From Allomyces macrogynus ATCC 38327 (Eukaryota > Blastocladiomycota > Blastocladiomycetes > Blastocladiales > Blastocladiaceae): a stretch of DNA of 64,000 bases. Each line of letters begins with the position of its first letter. Positions within the stretch are counted from its first letter, which is position 1. The position numbers were made by a program, and so were the translations under genes. Under the pieces are notes generated by a model. The model did no database searches, was not told the origin of the DNA, and worked only from the letters and a program-made list of their open reading frames with translations. Positions 10,682 through 21,465 of this stretch are shown piece after piece. Location: contig GG745352.1 of NCBI GenBank assembly GCA_000151295.1, forward strand, positions 217,384 to 281,383, given 5' to 3'.

Positions 10682-11626
10682 CTACACTTGCACGGGCGGC
10701 AGTGGCGGGTACTGCTGCGCGAGCGACTTGCACATCTCGAGAACCGTCTCCATTGGTGCCTAAACCAAATCACGTCGCGGCGTTAAACAGTCAGAATTTG
10801 CACCAAACTACGTGCAGCGAGGGACAACAACTGTCGAAGGTACATGGTCGCCAAATTCGGTCTCCGGGTACTCGTAGACAATCCCCTCGTCGCCAGGTCC
10901 GACAATCAAGAGCCCGCCCAAGATCGTGCCATCGCCGTCGAGGTTGCTGTCGAGCTTGGTCTTGCGTGCGCGCGCCATGTTGGCGAGCGCCGACGGTTTC
11001 ATGAGTTGCAGCAGCGAGCCCTTGCGGATTTGGCCGTCGCTACGAAAATTCGGTTAGCACGCTTCTCTGCATGCACCTGACGGGCAATCGTTCGTGCAAA
11101 CGTACCCCATGGCCTTAAAGAACCCGAGATCCTTGTCAAAGAAGCACGTGCCCTTCCAGTAATTATCGGCAAAGTCCTGTGCGCCAAACGACTGGTTCAC
11201 AACCGCGACCATGCGGATGCCGAGTTCCTTTTGCAAGTGGTCGCGCTGGTTGGCGAGGTTGAAGGCTTCTTCACGGCACAACAGGCATCCTGGTCCAACG
11301 ACGCCGGTAGTCAGATCCCGCAAAACGAGGGGGCCGGATAGTCGAACGGCGAGCCGGACGTACCTGGTCGGCGAATCAAGACAATCATGGTCGGGCGGTC
11401 CTGCCAGAGCGTTTGCGACAGGACCGTCTTCTCCGGATTGATGGGTGCAGTATCGCCCTCCTCGCCGCGGATCGGGACGAGTGCAACGTTTTGCATCAGC
11501 GGCCACGACGTCTGGTACGTGGTACGGTTCATGTTGGCGGTCAGACGCGGTTCCGGTGCATCGTAGGTCGGCAAAACGGCATCGACCCACCTTGGTCACT
11601 GGTGCAGAGCGCGTGAAGATGCCCAT
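10682..11626 (-). CDS. PRXL2-type peroxiredoxin-like protein (copy B)
   Basis: Paralogue of the gene at 3534-4720. Exons 11626-11591, 11511-11364, 11289-11106, 11039-10844 and 10759-10682 sum to 642 nt, 213 residues, all in phase. Thioredoxin-like fold: the block TLWQDRPTMIVLIRRPG leads into CLLCREEA (CxxC redox pair), then GIRMVAVVNQSFGAQDF, GDGTILGGLLIVGPGDEG and a short end PPLPPVQV. Four introns sit at the same places as in copy A, so the pair arose by duplication after intron gain. Copy B lacks copy A's roughly 35-residue basic N-terminal extension, so the two may differ in location. Exact substrate unknown. Confidence 0.85.
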
Positions 11627-12240
11627 GGTTGCAGCGGTGGTTGCCGAAAAGCGTCGGCGTGCGGTCGTCGTACGAGTTGCAGCAGATGGCGAGAGACGAG
11701 CTCGTGCTTGGCGCCAGCGACGGGGAGCGCTGGTTCTTGACGGGAGACGCGGCCGGCCAGGGTTGCCGCTGGCGCAGTCAGCAGCATCGACGGCCAGCAG
11801 CGTGGCGCGGCGAGTCGCGCGAACGCTCGCATCACAACAGGTTGCATCGGCTGCGCTGCAGCGACGGCGCTTTGAGAGACTTCGGTCGACAAGGAGAGGC
11901 GGCGGTCCGATTTGTGGGTCTCGCGGCGCCGATCGCGATCGCGGCGGCCGGATGCGAGACGCGTCGGTCCTGAAACATCAGTGCGGTGAGCGTGCGGTGG
12001 GCACCAGGCTGACCGCGCGTGATCTGTGGTCAACAGTGTCACCCACTACGCTCGGACGGTGCCTCCATCGGTGACCTGCTCATGTTGTTGACGACGTCGA
12101 GTGCAGCACTTGCCTAGTCGCATCCATGGGCTCCAAGTGACCGCAAACGATCCAATCAACGCCGACCAGCAAGCAGCAACGCGATCAATTTCAGCAGGGC
12201 AAGCACAAGGCCACCCCGGCGACTCCAACGTCCTCTCAAC
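11627..12240. other. Intergenic, no gene recognised
   Basis: Divergent spacer of about 0.6 kb between PRXL2 copy B (-) and the polymerase relic (+). Overlapping open frames exist but show no recognisable motif. Confidence 0.45.
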
Positions 12241-12848
12241 ATGGACCCAGCAACCTTAGCCAACCGCTCGCCTCGCGCCGTGATCCTCATCGACCTCGAC
12301 TGCTTCTACGCGCAGTGATTGCGCCTGCGCATGTGTCCGAGTATGTTGCGGGGTTGCCGTTTCGCGCGATTCCAGGGCTCGGGTCGGCCGTGCGCAAGGT
12401 CCGCTTAAACCGCTTTGCGTTGCTTGGCTGGTGGTGTGTTGATGCTGATGCAGGATGGACGGGCGTACGTCGGATCAATGTCGCGCTCGTGCACTTTGAC
12501 GTGCCGGCCTCGTTTTCGGCAACGGAACCGGCGCAACCAATGCTACTCGCGCAGTGGGCGCGAACCGGATCGCACGGCACGCGGGCGCCGGACGGCGGCG
12601 GGGAGACGTCCGACCCAAGCATCAAGACCAGGACGCGCGCTCCGCCAGATCCGCACGGCGACGACGACGACGACTGCGTGCACGTGCACGTGCACTTGCA
12701 CGTGGAACACGACACCGCGGACCGCACGGTTGCGCGGCCGACCATGGCGTGCCCGTTCTGTTCGGCCGCCGTGGCCCGGTGGAGCTGGGAAGCGCACATG
12801 GTCGTGCACGACGCCGACGACGGCGATAATACAGGCTACCTTGGTTGA
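12241..12848 (+). pseudogene. Relic of a Y-family DNA polymerase (eta/iota-like), catalytic core missing
   Basis: Starts with MDPATLANRSPRAVILIDLD followed by CFYAQ, the unmistakable opening of Y-family polymerases, then a TGA (12316-12318). In the adjacent frame the sequence resumes with APAHVSEYVAGLPFRAIPGL, the region just before and in the helix-hairpin-helix thumb. The roughly 200 residues of palm and fingers between them, including the second carboxylate pair (SIDE-type), are absent. A shortened C-terminal part contains RRINVALVHFDVPASFS (little-finger-like), an acidic stretch, an alternating His/Val tract from GTGCAC repeats, and a C-x2-C...H-x4-H finger (CPFCSAAVARWSWEAHMVVH) like the UBZ of polymerase eta. 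It could not encode an active polymerase. A pseudogene or an assembly deletion is more likely than a new protein. Confidence 0.65.
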
Positions 12849-13245
12849 CAATCACGTGGGGAGACACGCACAGGACGTGCAATGAGATTTGGGCTGACCG
12901 GACCAAGTGAGCGTGAGAATGCAACGAACGACAAAGCGCAGGGCGGTAATCATATTGAACAACCAGGGCAACGACGAAACGAGACCGAAGTAAGAACTTG
13001 GCGACCCCAGCGCGCGCGTGCGCGCGGTGCGAGGGTCAAACCGAACGCGCCACCCTCCCCACTTGCCGGTCCCCGACGGCACGCCATGGTGTCACGGCTT
13101 TGGACGAGCGGGGTGGATGGGCGCAACAAACCAAATGCAACTCTCTCCACGGTCCCCACTGCGGTGCGTGCGGAAGGGACCCGAAACGAAACGAAACGAA
13201 ACGTGCAAACGCGGGAATAAGAAACCAAGAACCGAGTGCGCGCGC
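12849..13245. other. Intergenic, convergent 3' ends
   Basis: Spacer between the polymerase relic (+) and the Ypt1 stop (-). It contains a short (GAAAC) tandem repeat at about 13183-13202 and is otherwise featureless to me. Confidence 0.5.
13183..13202. repeat. GAAAC pentamer repeat
   Basis: Four consecutive copies of GAAAC about 45 bp downstream of the Ypt1 stop codon. Confidence 0.7.
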
Positions 13246-14435
13246 TTAGCAGCACCCGCCGCCCGACTGCTGCACGGGCTGGCCCGGCTTGATGTTGACC
13301 GTCGACTTGGTCTGCTGCGTCGCGTTGTTGTTGCCCATGCTAAACATCAACCCGTCAGCTCGTCATTCACCTCCCGCAACGCAAGCAAGTGCGCAACATA
13401 CCGGTCCTTGATCTGCTTAGCCATCGTCAAGAACGCCTGCTCAACGTTCGTCGCCGACTTGGCCGAGGTCTCGAGGAACGAGATACCGAGCGAGTCGGCA
13501 AACGCCTTGGCCTCATTGTAGTCGACCACCTTCTTGCCAACGAGATCCGACTTGTTGCCCACCAAGAGCTTGTTGACGCCCTCGACCGCATACCGGTCGA
13601 TTTCCTGCAACCAGTTCTTGACGTTCTTGAACGTGTCGGCGTCGGTCACGTCGTAGACGACAATGATGCCGTGCGCGCCGCGGTAGTACGACGAGGTGAT
13701 CGTGCGGAACCGTTCCTGGCCGGCCGTGTCCCACTAAGTCGAGCGAGCGGGGGTGAGGAGAGAGGGTGGGAGGGAGGGTGGGGATGGGCGGCACGTACGA
13801 TCTGCAGCTTGACAGTCTTGCCCTCGAGCTCAATCGTGCGGATTTTCTACATCAAACGAGCAAGGTCGACGTAAGCCTCCGAGAGCAATTCCGCGCCCCG
13901 ATCCGGTCCGTCGCTCAACACAACGGCACGAGAAAGCACGTACAAAGTCGACGCCAATGGTGCTGATGTACGATTCCGTGTAGGTGTCGTCCTAAAGCAT
14001 CGAAAACGACATGCGGTGGGCGGGTCAGGTCAGGTCAAGTTCGGCACGTCGAATCGCTCGAATTGGTGGGGGGCAAACGAGCAACGTACCGCAAATCGCA
14101 GCAGCAGGCACGACTTGCCAACGCCCGAGTCGCCAATCAGCAGCAGCTTGAAGAGGTAGTCGCTACATGACGTCAACGGTTCGAAAAAGGGTCAGCCGCG
14201 TCCGGAAAAGAGGGCAGGAATCGCGGGAAGTTGCCCACGCAGGGCGGACGCGCGAGCCGGCCAGCGAGAACGTGTGCGCAGAGCGGTGCAGTGTGTGTGC
14301 AACCACGACACTGTCGCGCGCGGGGCCCGATGACGCGTTGGCTGTGCGCGGCCCAGATTGCTTGCTTCGAGGTCCGACGACGCGCGCCGCGCGCCGGCAG
14401 AGAGCGCATCGCGACACGCACTATTCCGGGTTCAT
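13246..14435 (-). CDS. YPT1: Rab GTPase Ypt1/Rab1
   Basis: Small GTPase of ER-to-Golgi traffic and autophagy. Six exons (14435-14422, 14162-14090, 13991-13944, 13846-13799, 13733-13402, 13339-13246) sum to 609 nt, 202 residues, the usual Rab1 length. Exon 1 is only 14 nt (ATG AAC CCG GAA TA) and is followed by a 259 nt intron. Motifs in order: GDSGVGKS (P-loop), effector loop with [16 protein letters not shown] (G3), NKSD (G4), ETSAK (G5), Rab1-type [14 protein letters not shown], and the prenylation end GGGCC. Sequence and length match Rab1/Ypt1 closely, so the call is firm. Confidence 0.97.
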
Positions 14436-14949
14436 TTTGCGTGGAGTTGCGTGTTGCGGGGAGCGGTGCTGGAGGAGAGCGTGGCGGTGGCGTGCGGCAG
14501 ACGCGGTTCAGTCGGTTGGTTGGAGGCTGGACGGGGCGGCGCGTCTCTCGATGGGCGGATTCGCGGCGCGGTGCGGGCGTGTGGAGCGGGCGGCAACGGG
14601 GCGATCCACAGTGGAGGAAGGGGCAGGCAGCTGGGACGCGGGGAGATGTCGTCGGTGCGGTCCGGCGGCGTGAGGAGGGGTGGTCGGCGGCGGCGGTGGG
14701 TGGCAGCGGTGGTGGCGGCGAACCAGGCACAGCAAGGGAGCCGACGTGGACTGCTGAGTCGGCTGAGCGGCGGCAAGTCGCTGCCAAGGTTGGCTGACGT
14801 TGAATGCGTGTCAGTTCAGGGTTTGCGGAATTTGAGGATTTGACATGGCAGCATGTCACCCTCTTTCTCCTGGCGAACTGACCAACGAAGACCACCGTCA
14901 ACTACACCACAACGGAAATTTCGATTTGATCAACGCTCACTAAGGATTA
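14436..14949. other. Intergenic upstream of Ypt1
   Basis: About 0.5 kb of GC-rich spacer between the Ypt1 start and the Grc3 stop (both minus). Long overlapping open frames are low-complexity Arg/Pro/Gly translations. It presumably holds the Ypt1 promoter and 5' UTR. Confidence 0.5.
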
Positions 14950-17030
14950 TCACGCGTGCACCTTACGCGCCATCCCGCGGCGCAAGCGCGTCGCGACCGC
15001 CCCGACGCCCTCGCCCTGCGCATACGTCAAGTACGGCCCCGGCGGCTTGGTCGCCGAGACAAACGGCAACCCCCACGTCACGAGCCAGTTGGACACGTCC
15101 ATGTCGCCACGAATCAGCAGGTCCACATGGTCGAGCCGCGCCGCGTCGACGCTCGTCAGCACATACACGTCGCGCTCGGCCCCGTTCCCGCCACCGCCAA
15201 TCGCACGCACGATCCCAAACCCGACATAGTGGTGGTCCGGCATGAACGGCACGTGCTGAAAGCCCGCGCGCGCGGGGGACGCGATCGCCGAGTCGGTGAC
15301 GACGCCGAGCCCGACGAGACTGCCGTTGAGCGCGTAGAGCAGGTCGGGCGTCGCGATCTTGTGGTAAGGGGTCGCGACGACGAGTTTCGAGAGCGGGATC
15401 GCGTAGGTCGGGTACTTGGGGCTCGTGAGTGGCGTCGGGTCGAGCCACGCGCGCCGTGGGACGTCGAGCGAAGGCGTCCGTGAGCAGAGCGCGACAGACT
15501 GGGCAAAGATGCGCAGGTCCGACGCGTTGAGCCGCGGACGTAGCGACATGGTGATGCTCGCCACGTCAATGACTTGCGGGACAAACGGTGCGACGGCCGC
15601 CGCCGGTGGGCTTGTAGTCGATTCCTCGACGTGATCATCGTCTTGGTCTTCGTCGACAATCACCATCGTGTCCTCATCCTCGCCGCCGTCCTCGGTCGGC
15701 GCCGAACTCAGCGACGCCACTTCCCCATCAGACGCGCTCGCGCTCACCGACGCCTCCGCCGCCGCCGTGGCTACACTCAACCACGGCTCCAGCAACTCGT
15801 GCACCGGGATCTGGTCGCGGTCCGCCGCACCCACCAAATGCAACACGTGCGTCGGCGCGACCTCTGCCATGGCCTCTTTGAGCAATTCGAGCCCAAACCC
15901 GCGCACCCAACCGAGCGTATTCACGACCAACGGCACCACGCGCCGCTCCTTAGCCCAGGCCTCGGCCGCGTACGCGCGGTAGGCCGCGACCAGCGTGCGC
16001 ACATGCTGCAAGTAAATATCCGGGCACGCCTGCGGCGTCACGGCGCCCAAAAACTGTTCGGCCAGGAGCGGGCGCGCGGGGCGGTACAGGTACCCGGGCC
16101 CGAGCACGGGAAAATCGACGACCGTAAGCCCGAGCACACCCGGCTCCGTGAACTCGGCCTGGCCCGGATCCATGTCGAGGAACGCGACTTGCGAAAAAGT
16201 CGAGAGGAGCACGTTCACGAGCATGCGGTTCAGCGTGCTCTTGCCGTGGCCCTTAGCGCCAATCGCCATGGCCGTCGGGTAGAAGGCCAGGTTCGGCACG
16301 TCCACGTGCTTGAATGCCGAAAACGCGAGAAAGAGAGCCTGGAATGCTGACTGCCACGAGGCTGGCGCAAAGACGGTCATGGCCTGCGGTGACGGGTGCA
16401 GGATCGGGTAGACGCGCGGGACCGGCACGAGCGGGTGCGCCGTGACCTGCGGCGCGCCTGCGAGAGCTGCGCGCTTGTCCTTGTCGCGCGGCTCAAAAAC
16501 TTGGAATTCGGCCGCGATTGGGTGCACGGCGTCGAAACCGGCCCACGAGAAATCGACGACGGCCAGGATCGCGTCGTAGGTGCCCTTTCCCGCGAGTTTC
16601 TTGGCCAGCCGCTGGACCTTCTTGCCGAGCTTGGATGTTTTCAGCGGTACGTTTTGCACGCGCGGCGAGGAGAACGGAGCGCGCAGATCAGCCGGGTCCG
16701 GGATCGTGTAGTCAATAGCCTGGATTACGGGCAGCGAGTAGGCCGATGGGCCAAAGCATGGGTGCAGCGAGAGCCATGCCGGATGCGCCGCCATGAGGAA
16801 GTCGGCGACGGAAAAGGAGCCCTCAATGGCCGCGATCAGCGCATGGCCTTGGAACACAAACGTCTACGCGTAATGTCCACCGTGATTTAGCTCCATTACT
16901 CGGAATTCGCGTCGCAGAAAGTTGAAACACACTAGCCTCCTTGTGCTTGAACCCGATCAGCGTCACCTCCTCGTCGCCGACCACATTGGCTTCCTCGAGA
17001 GGCACAGTTGTGAAGCCCAAAAAGTCGCCA
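14950..17030 (-). CDS. GRC3: Polynucleotide 5'-hydroxyl kinase Grc3/NOL9
   Basis: RNA 5' kinase that acts with the Las1 nuclease in ITS2 removal from pre-rRNA, in the nucleolus. The main exon runs 16863-14950. A P-loop GAKGHGKST lies in the middle of the protein, followed by LDMDPGQAEFTEPGVLGLTV (Walker B / CLP1-type region). The upstream N-terminal domain opens with FQGHALIAAIEGS, and a Ser/Glu/Asp-rich linker precedes a C-terminal domain. An upstream exon (about 17030-16931) reads FLGFTTVPLEEAN...VTLIGFKHKE and joins at GCT AGT|GTGTTT...GCGTAG|ACG. No convincing start codon was found in that exon, so at least one further 5' exon is likely and the 5' end is incomplete. Family assignment is confident. 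Confidence 0.87.
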
Positions 17031-17587
17031 TCACTACCGCCAGCAGTCGCTCATGAGCGTCAATCTCGGCGGAACGGCAAGTTGAGACGCGCTGATGAAC
17101 CGCGATTGCCCGATTAATCACCTCATTTGATCATGTTGGGCTGGGTGGTACGCCATGGTGCGGCCACTCGCGCAAATGCTGAACCGTTGGACATCATGGT
17201 TGATCAAAACTTGGACTTGGTGCGGTTTCTGCGAGACGTGCAAGAGGCGTGTTGATCACAGTCATGTGGATGCAGATGATGAGTTGCCCTGAGCAAGTTA
17301 TTGGCATCCAACCTCTCAGCACAAGAGAGAGTTGGGATGTCGTGAATGAGCAAAGAGTCCATAACCTAACTCAAACCACTTGTCAACAGCGTCTTGGCGC
17401 AAGGACGATGTTTAATGGCTGACCTGCTACAAACCGTGCACGACTAACGACCGTCGCTGGGAGAGCAATACGCAGAAACAAGAATAGGAGAAACAGGGCG
17501 CAGCGTGGGGGTCAGCTCCGATACAAAAATTGTCTGCCCGCGCACCCGGCCCACCGTCCTCAGCAACTTGAACGCGCGGGCAGCCGC
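17031..17587. other. Intergenic, upstream of Grc3 and of the tRNA
   Basis: No protein gene recognised; it may hide the missing 5' exon(s) of Grc3. It contains a partial copy of the initiator tRNA 5' end at 17387-17401. Confidence 0.45.
17387..17401 (+). pseudogene. 5' fragment of initiator tRNA-Met
   Basis: Fifteen bases, CAGCGTCTTGGCGCA, are identical to 17587-17601, the first bases of the intact initiator tRNA gene plus one flanking base, exactly 200 bp downstream. Similarity fades into AGGA with a one-base gap. It lacks anticodon and T arms, so it cannot be a functional tRNA. Confidence 0.55.
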
Positions 17588-17659
17588 AGCGTCTTGGCGC
17601 AGAGGAAGCGCGCAGGGCTCATAACCCTGAGGCCGTAGGATCGAAACCTACAGACGCTA
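17588..17659 (+). tRNA. Initiator tRNA-Met (CAU)
   Basis: A 72-nt cloverleaf. The acceptor AGCGTCT (17588-17594) pairs with AGACGCT (17652-17658), with discriminator A. The anticodon stem CAGGG/CCCTG flanks loop CTCATAA with anticodon CAT at 17620-17622. The A1:U72 end and the T loop with GATCGAAAC instead of TTCGA are hallmarks of eukaryotic cytoplasmic initiator tRNA. No intron. The internal A and B boxes serve as the Pol III promoter. Confidence 0.95.
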
Positions 17660-18360
17660 ATCGTTTAGCTTGAATGACCGATAATTGTTGGTGTCGCCGA
17701 TGCTCTGCTTTTTTGTCATCAATGTGAAAGAGCACGGTGATGCATTCGGACACGCGGTCCGCGGACTGGCCGCTGTTGGGATCCATTGAGGACGCGGCCG
17801 TGCGACCTGTCCGTCACGATGGACCGCGCACCGTTGTTTGTTGTTGTGGTTGTTTTCGCTCCTCTTCGTTTGTGATAAATACACGCGGTTAGCAGCTTCG
17901 CTTCTGAAAAACCGTGCCTTCGGCCCAGTCACACAGCAACCAATATTTCGTTCAACCCTAGTCCACATGATATTTTCCCTGGCTCCTCATGTGCCCTCTG
18001 TGTGTGTGTGCACCTTCTCATCTGTTGTGCTTAACTCCTTCATGATATCCTTGAATGTGCGCACCGGTCGCGCTCAAGGCGACCGCGAATCGCCATAGCA
18101 GCCACCTGACTCTGCTCAAACACGTTGAGAGTAATTACTTTTCCGCTTATACATCGGATACTTCTCGCGTGTCTTCCATGGTGTTGTGCTCGTTGTAGAG
18201 AGCGTGCACCACGCCGCGATGTGTACTGTAAGCGCTGTCCAGTCTCTGTGAACACCGCGATTGCACCGGCAGGGCCAGCACACTGTGGCGCACTCAGGCA
18301 CCCTGCCCAGAAGACGTCGATCAAGAAATGCACAGCCCCATCCCCAGACTATATTTCCAC
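17660..18360. other. Intergenic, about 0.7 kb
   Basis: Between the tRNA and the RPC5 stop. No coding motif recognised; open frames are short and unlike genes here in composition. Confidence 0.5.
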
Positions 18361-20530
18361 TCACGCCGGCCCATCGTACGTCTTCCAAATATACGGCTGC
18401 TTCTCGCCCGCCCATGTACACATCTCGTCCGTGATCTCGGTAAACGCCTTGATCGACGGCAACTTGCCCGTGCGGTCCTTGATCGGCCCGACAATCTTGT
18501 TCTTGATCAGCAACGGCTTCTCGGCCTTGGCAAACGCTTCCAACACGATTTGCCGAATCGCCGGGTACTTGGTCTCGCGCGCCTTGAGCACATACCCGCC
18601 GTGCAGGACATGGCACCGCGCATCGAGCCGTGCGCGCCGCTCGGCCTCAGTGAACGTGGGGCAGTTGGCAGCCAGTCGAGCATGCATGTCCTCGACGCGC
18701 ACGACACCGGCCCCGTGGACCGTCACGTCGAGAATTGCCGTGATCGCCTGGTCGAGCGCGTCGGGCCCCGCCGCGCCTGCCGCCGACGCAGACATGGCCA
18801 TGGTTGGCTGTGCGAGCGCGACAAGCGATGCGGCGCCCGACGACGGAGCCGCAATCGCCGAGGGCGCACCGGCGGCCGGTGCCGCCGTCACGGACCCGTC
18901 CATCTTGAACCCGAGTTCCTGCATCGACGCGACCAGCGCATTCGAGGCAAAGTCGCCGTAGGCCGGGTCGGGCTCCGATTTCGGTAGCTTGTCCGTGTAC
19001 TTGAGCTGCCACGTAATCCCCGTGCCCTTACCCGGCCGCGGCGGCGTGGCTGGGACGACTTTCTTGGCCAGATCCGACAAGAGCCGCGCGGTACGTTCCA
19101 CGTCTAGCCGCGCCACGTCGGCAAAGTCCTTGCGCAGGACGGTCGGCGGGTAGTTGGGCGCGATCGCAAACATGTGGATCAGGTAGTTGCGCGCGACGGC
19201 CTCACGGCCCGTATAGACCAGGTCCGACAACACGATCCAGGTGCCGTGCACGGGCACGGCCACTTTCATGAGTGCCGGAAGGAGCTGTGCGGCGGGCGTG
19301 TGGAGAGTGCGCGAGATGTCGGCAAGGGGGAGGATTTGCGCTAGAGAGAAAGACCAAGGAGTCAGGGCCCATCACGTTGATCATCATCGTGGCGGCGCAA
19401 AAAACGCGGACAGTTCATCATGAGCACCTTGACCTGCGTGTCGAGGTCGTAGGTCTTGAGGTGCTCGCGCGACACGGCGCCGGGCTTAGTCAAGGCCGAC
19501 TCGACCGTAATCACGTCGCCCTCCGACTGCGGGGCAATGTCGTCGAGATAGGGCTTGCCCGTCGTCCGGATCGGGTGATTATGCGTTGCGTAGAACCGGC
19601 GGAACACGGCGGCCGACTCTACCGTCTAGAGCAACAAGCACACGTGGATCAGTCGGTGCATTGAATGCGTCGAGCGGGGAGTGAAGAGAAATGAACGCAC
19701 ATGCTCGTGGAAATGCTCGATCTTGACGTAGGGCTCCTGCTCCTGCTCCTTTTTCAGGTAGGTAACGCTCTTCTTGCGCGCGGCCATCATTTCCTCGGTC
19801 TCGACGCGCGGCAACGCCGAAATGGCCGACTTCTTCTCGACGGTCTCGCCGCGCGCCTTCTTCTCCTCCTCGTCGACGCGCTTGCGCGCCTCCTTTTCGC
19901 GCTCGTGCATGTCGTCGAGGTACTTGAGCTTGGGCGTGAACTGGAGCGTCGACACGATCGGCGACATGTGCAGCTCGACTAAAGTAAAAGACGCGTCACA
20001 ATCACGGCGTGTCAGCACCTGGTGCCCCCCCCCCCCCTGTGTCCCGAAACAAAGGCAACGCGTGGCGAGGAAGTGCACGTACGCCCCTCGCCGACGTCGC
20101 GGAACGCGGCCGCGTAGTACTTGGTCATGTGCGGCACAACCGTCGACGCGAGCGTCATCGACTCGAGTGGCTTCGGCCCATTGGCATTCCCTTGCGCAGC
20201 AAACGGGTCACCACCGCCAAATGCCGGACTTGGTGCGGCCGTGGCGGGGCGCGCGTCGTAAATGGTCCGCGCCTGCTCGGTCGCCGCGCCGAATTCCTCG
20301 CCCTTGTTGGCGTCGTAGTGGGTGGCTGACGTGTCGAGCGGCACGTCGAGCTCGACGAGCGCGGCTTTGACCTTGATGCGCGACGCGTTGGGCTGTGCGT
20401 GCGCCGGGAAGGGTTTGGCGCGGATCGGGAACTGGTAGAGATGCAGGTTGCGCGCGAGCTGCGAGGAGAGGAAGACGGGGATTTCCTTGACGATCGGATC
20501 GGCTTCCTGCATGTCGACGTCGATGTCCAT
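18361..20530 (-). CDS. RPC37: RNA polymerase III subunit RPC5 (Rpc37 / POLR3E)
   Basis: Subunit of the Rpc37-Rpc53 (TFIIF-like) subcomplex used in Pol III initiation, termination and reinitiation. Exons 20530-20083, 19978-19701, 19625-19412 and 19340-18361 are in phase and encode 639 residues. The N-terminus matches the family: DPIVKEIPVFLSSQLARNL then LYQFPIRAKPF. The dimerisation region continues with ELHMSPIVSTLQFTPKLKYL, followed by a charged coiled stretch. Downstream, LHTPAAQLLPALMKVAVPV and DLVYTGREAVARNYL belong to the winged-helix part, then an Ala-rich linker, then a C-terminal region ending EKQPYIWKTYDGPA. An ATG 30 bases upstream (20560) would add ten residues. Length fits the animal/early-fungal long form rather than short yeast Rpc37. 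Confidence 0.88.
20025..20037. repeat. Homopolymer of 13 C in RPC5 intron 1
   Basis: An uninterrupted run of C in the intron between exons 1 and 2 of RPC5. It is a likely site of length error in sequencing, with no effect on the coding exons. Confidence 0.8.
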
Positions 20531-20560
20531 GGTGATGGTGATTGGTTGATTGGGTGCCAA

Positions 20561-21465
20561 GGGATTGGATGGGCGAGCAAAGGGTTGGAGCGGGGAGCGA
20601 TATCGCGGGAGAGGGTCGGGCGGCGCGGAGTAGAGCGTGGTGGAGAAGGTTCAGCGGCAAGCTAGAATGGGAGATGTGCGCTCGTCGTCGTGGTGTCGTG
20701 TCGCGAAAGCGGCCGTGATGTGGTGGATGAAAGTGGTCAGATTCGTGATCGCGAGTCGCGTTCCATTATCACGTGAAAGCACGTCGCTCGTTGCTGGGAG
20801 GCTCGCCACAGACCACACATCTGCGCAGTCTCTCCTCTGAGCTCCCTCCACAACTGGCCTGACTGCCCTCCATTTCCATCATGGTTGGCAACGACAGGGT
20901 GGAGATGTCTACGCTCGTCCTGGAGGGCCGAGGGACACTCCATTTCTCGCAGGTGGACGAGACGCCCGACAACCCGCGTGGCCAGCAGCAACAAATCTGG
21001 CACACTCCCACCTTGCCCGTTGTTCGTGCTGAACAAGCTTGGCAACCATATCATGACAATATTTAAATCGATGAGGAGCGGACTGGTCGCTGCGTACTCA
21101 ATGCACGCGTCAGGTGACCGTGTCCGAGAATGGAGCTTTGCCGATGCTCGACTGCACCGTTTGCGGCCGTTTGCAGCTGGGGCTGTCGTCGTGCGATCAG
21201 AAGCAGCCTTGACGTGCAGTGCGGTCGGTGCCGCGCGGCGCCGCTCCCATTCACAGTGATCGCACGACGCACTGCCCTCAAGCACTTGGATGGATATGGA
21301 CCTTTGCGCCCCGTTGCATCGCTCAAGTCGACTCGCGATCACCGACCTGACTTCGCTGTTCTCCGTGCAAGGTTGATCACGAATCAGCAACAGCCGTGAT
21401 CAAGACCAGCTGTGACCAGCTCTATTGGACCGCGACGCTTTGAACAACGCAGCAAGTCGACATTA
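20561..21465. other. Divergent intergenic region, RPC5 / striatin
   Basis: About 0.9 kb shared upstream region of RPC5 (-) and striatin (+). A minus frame near 20.8 kb contains RRCVVCGEPP, a CxxC-like piece, but nothing I can assign. Confidence 0.5.

Noticed and set aside
14173..14901. Overlapping long frames upstream of Ypt1
   Set aside because: Low-complexity Arg/Pro/Gly translations on both strands; the only supported coding piece is the 14-nt Ypt1 exon 1.
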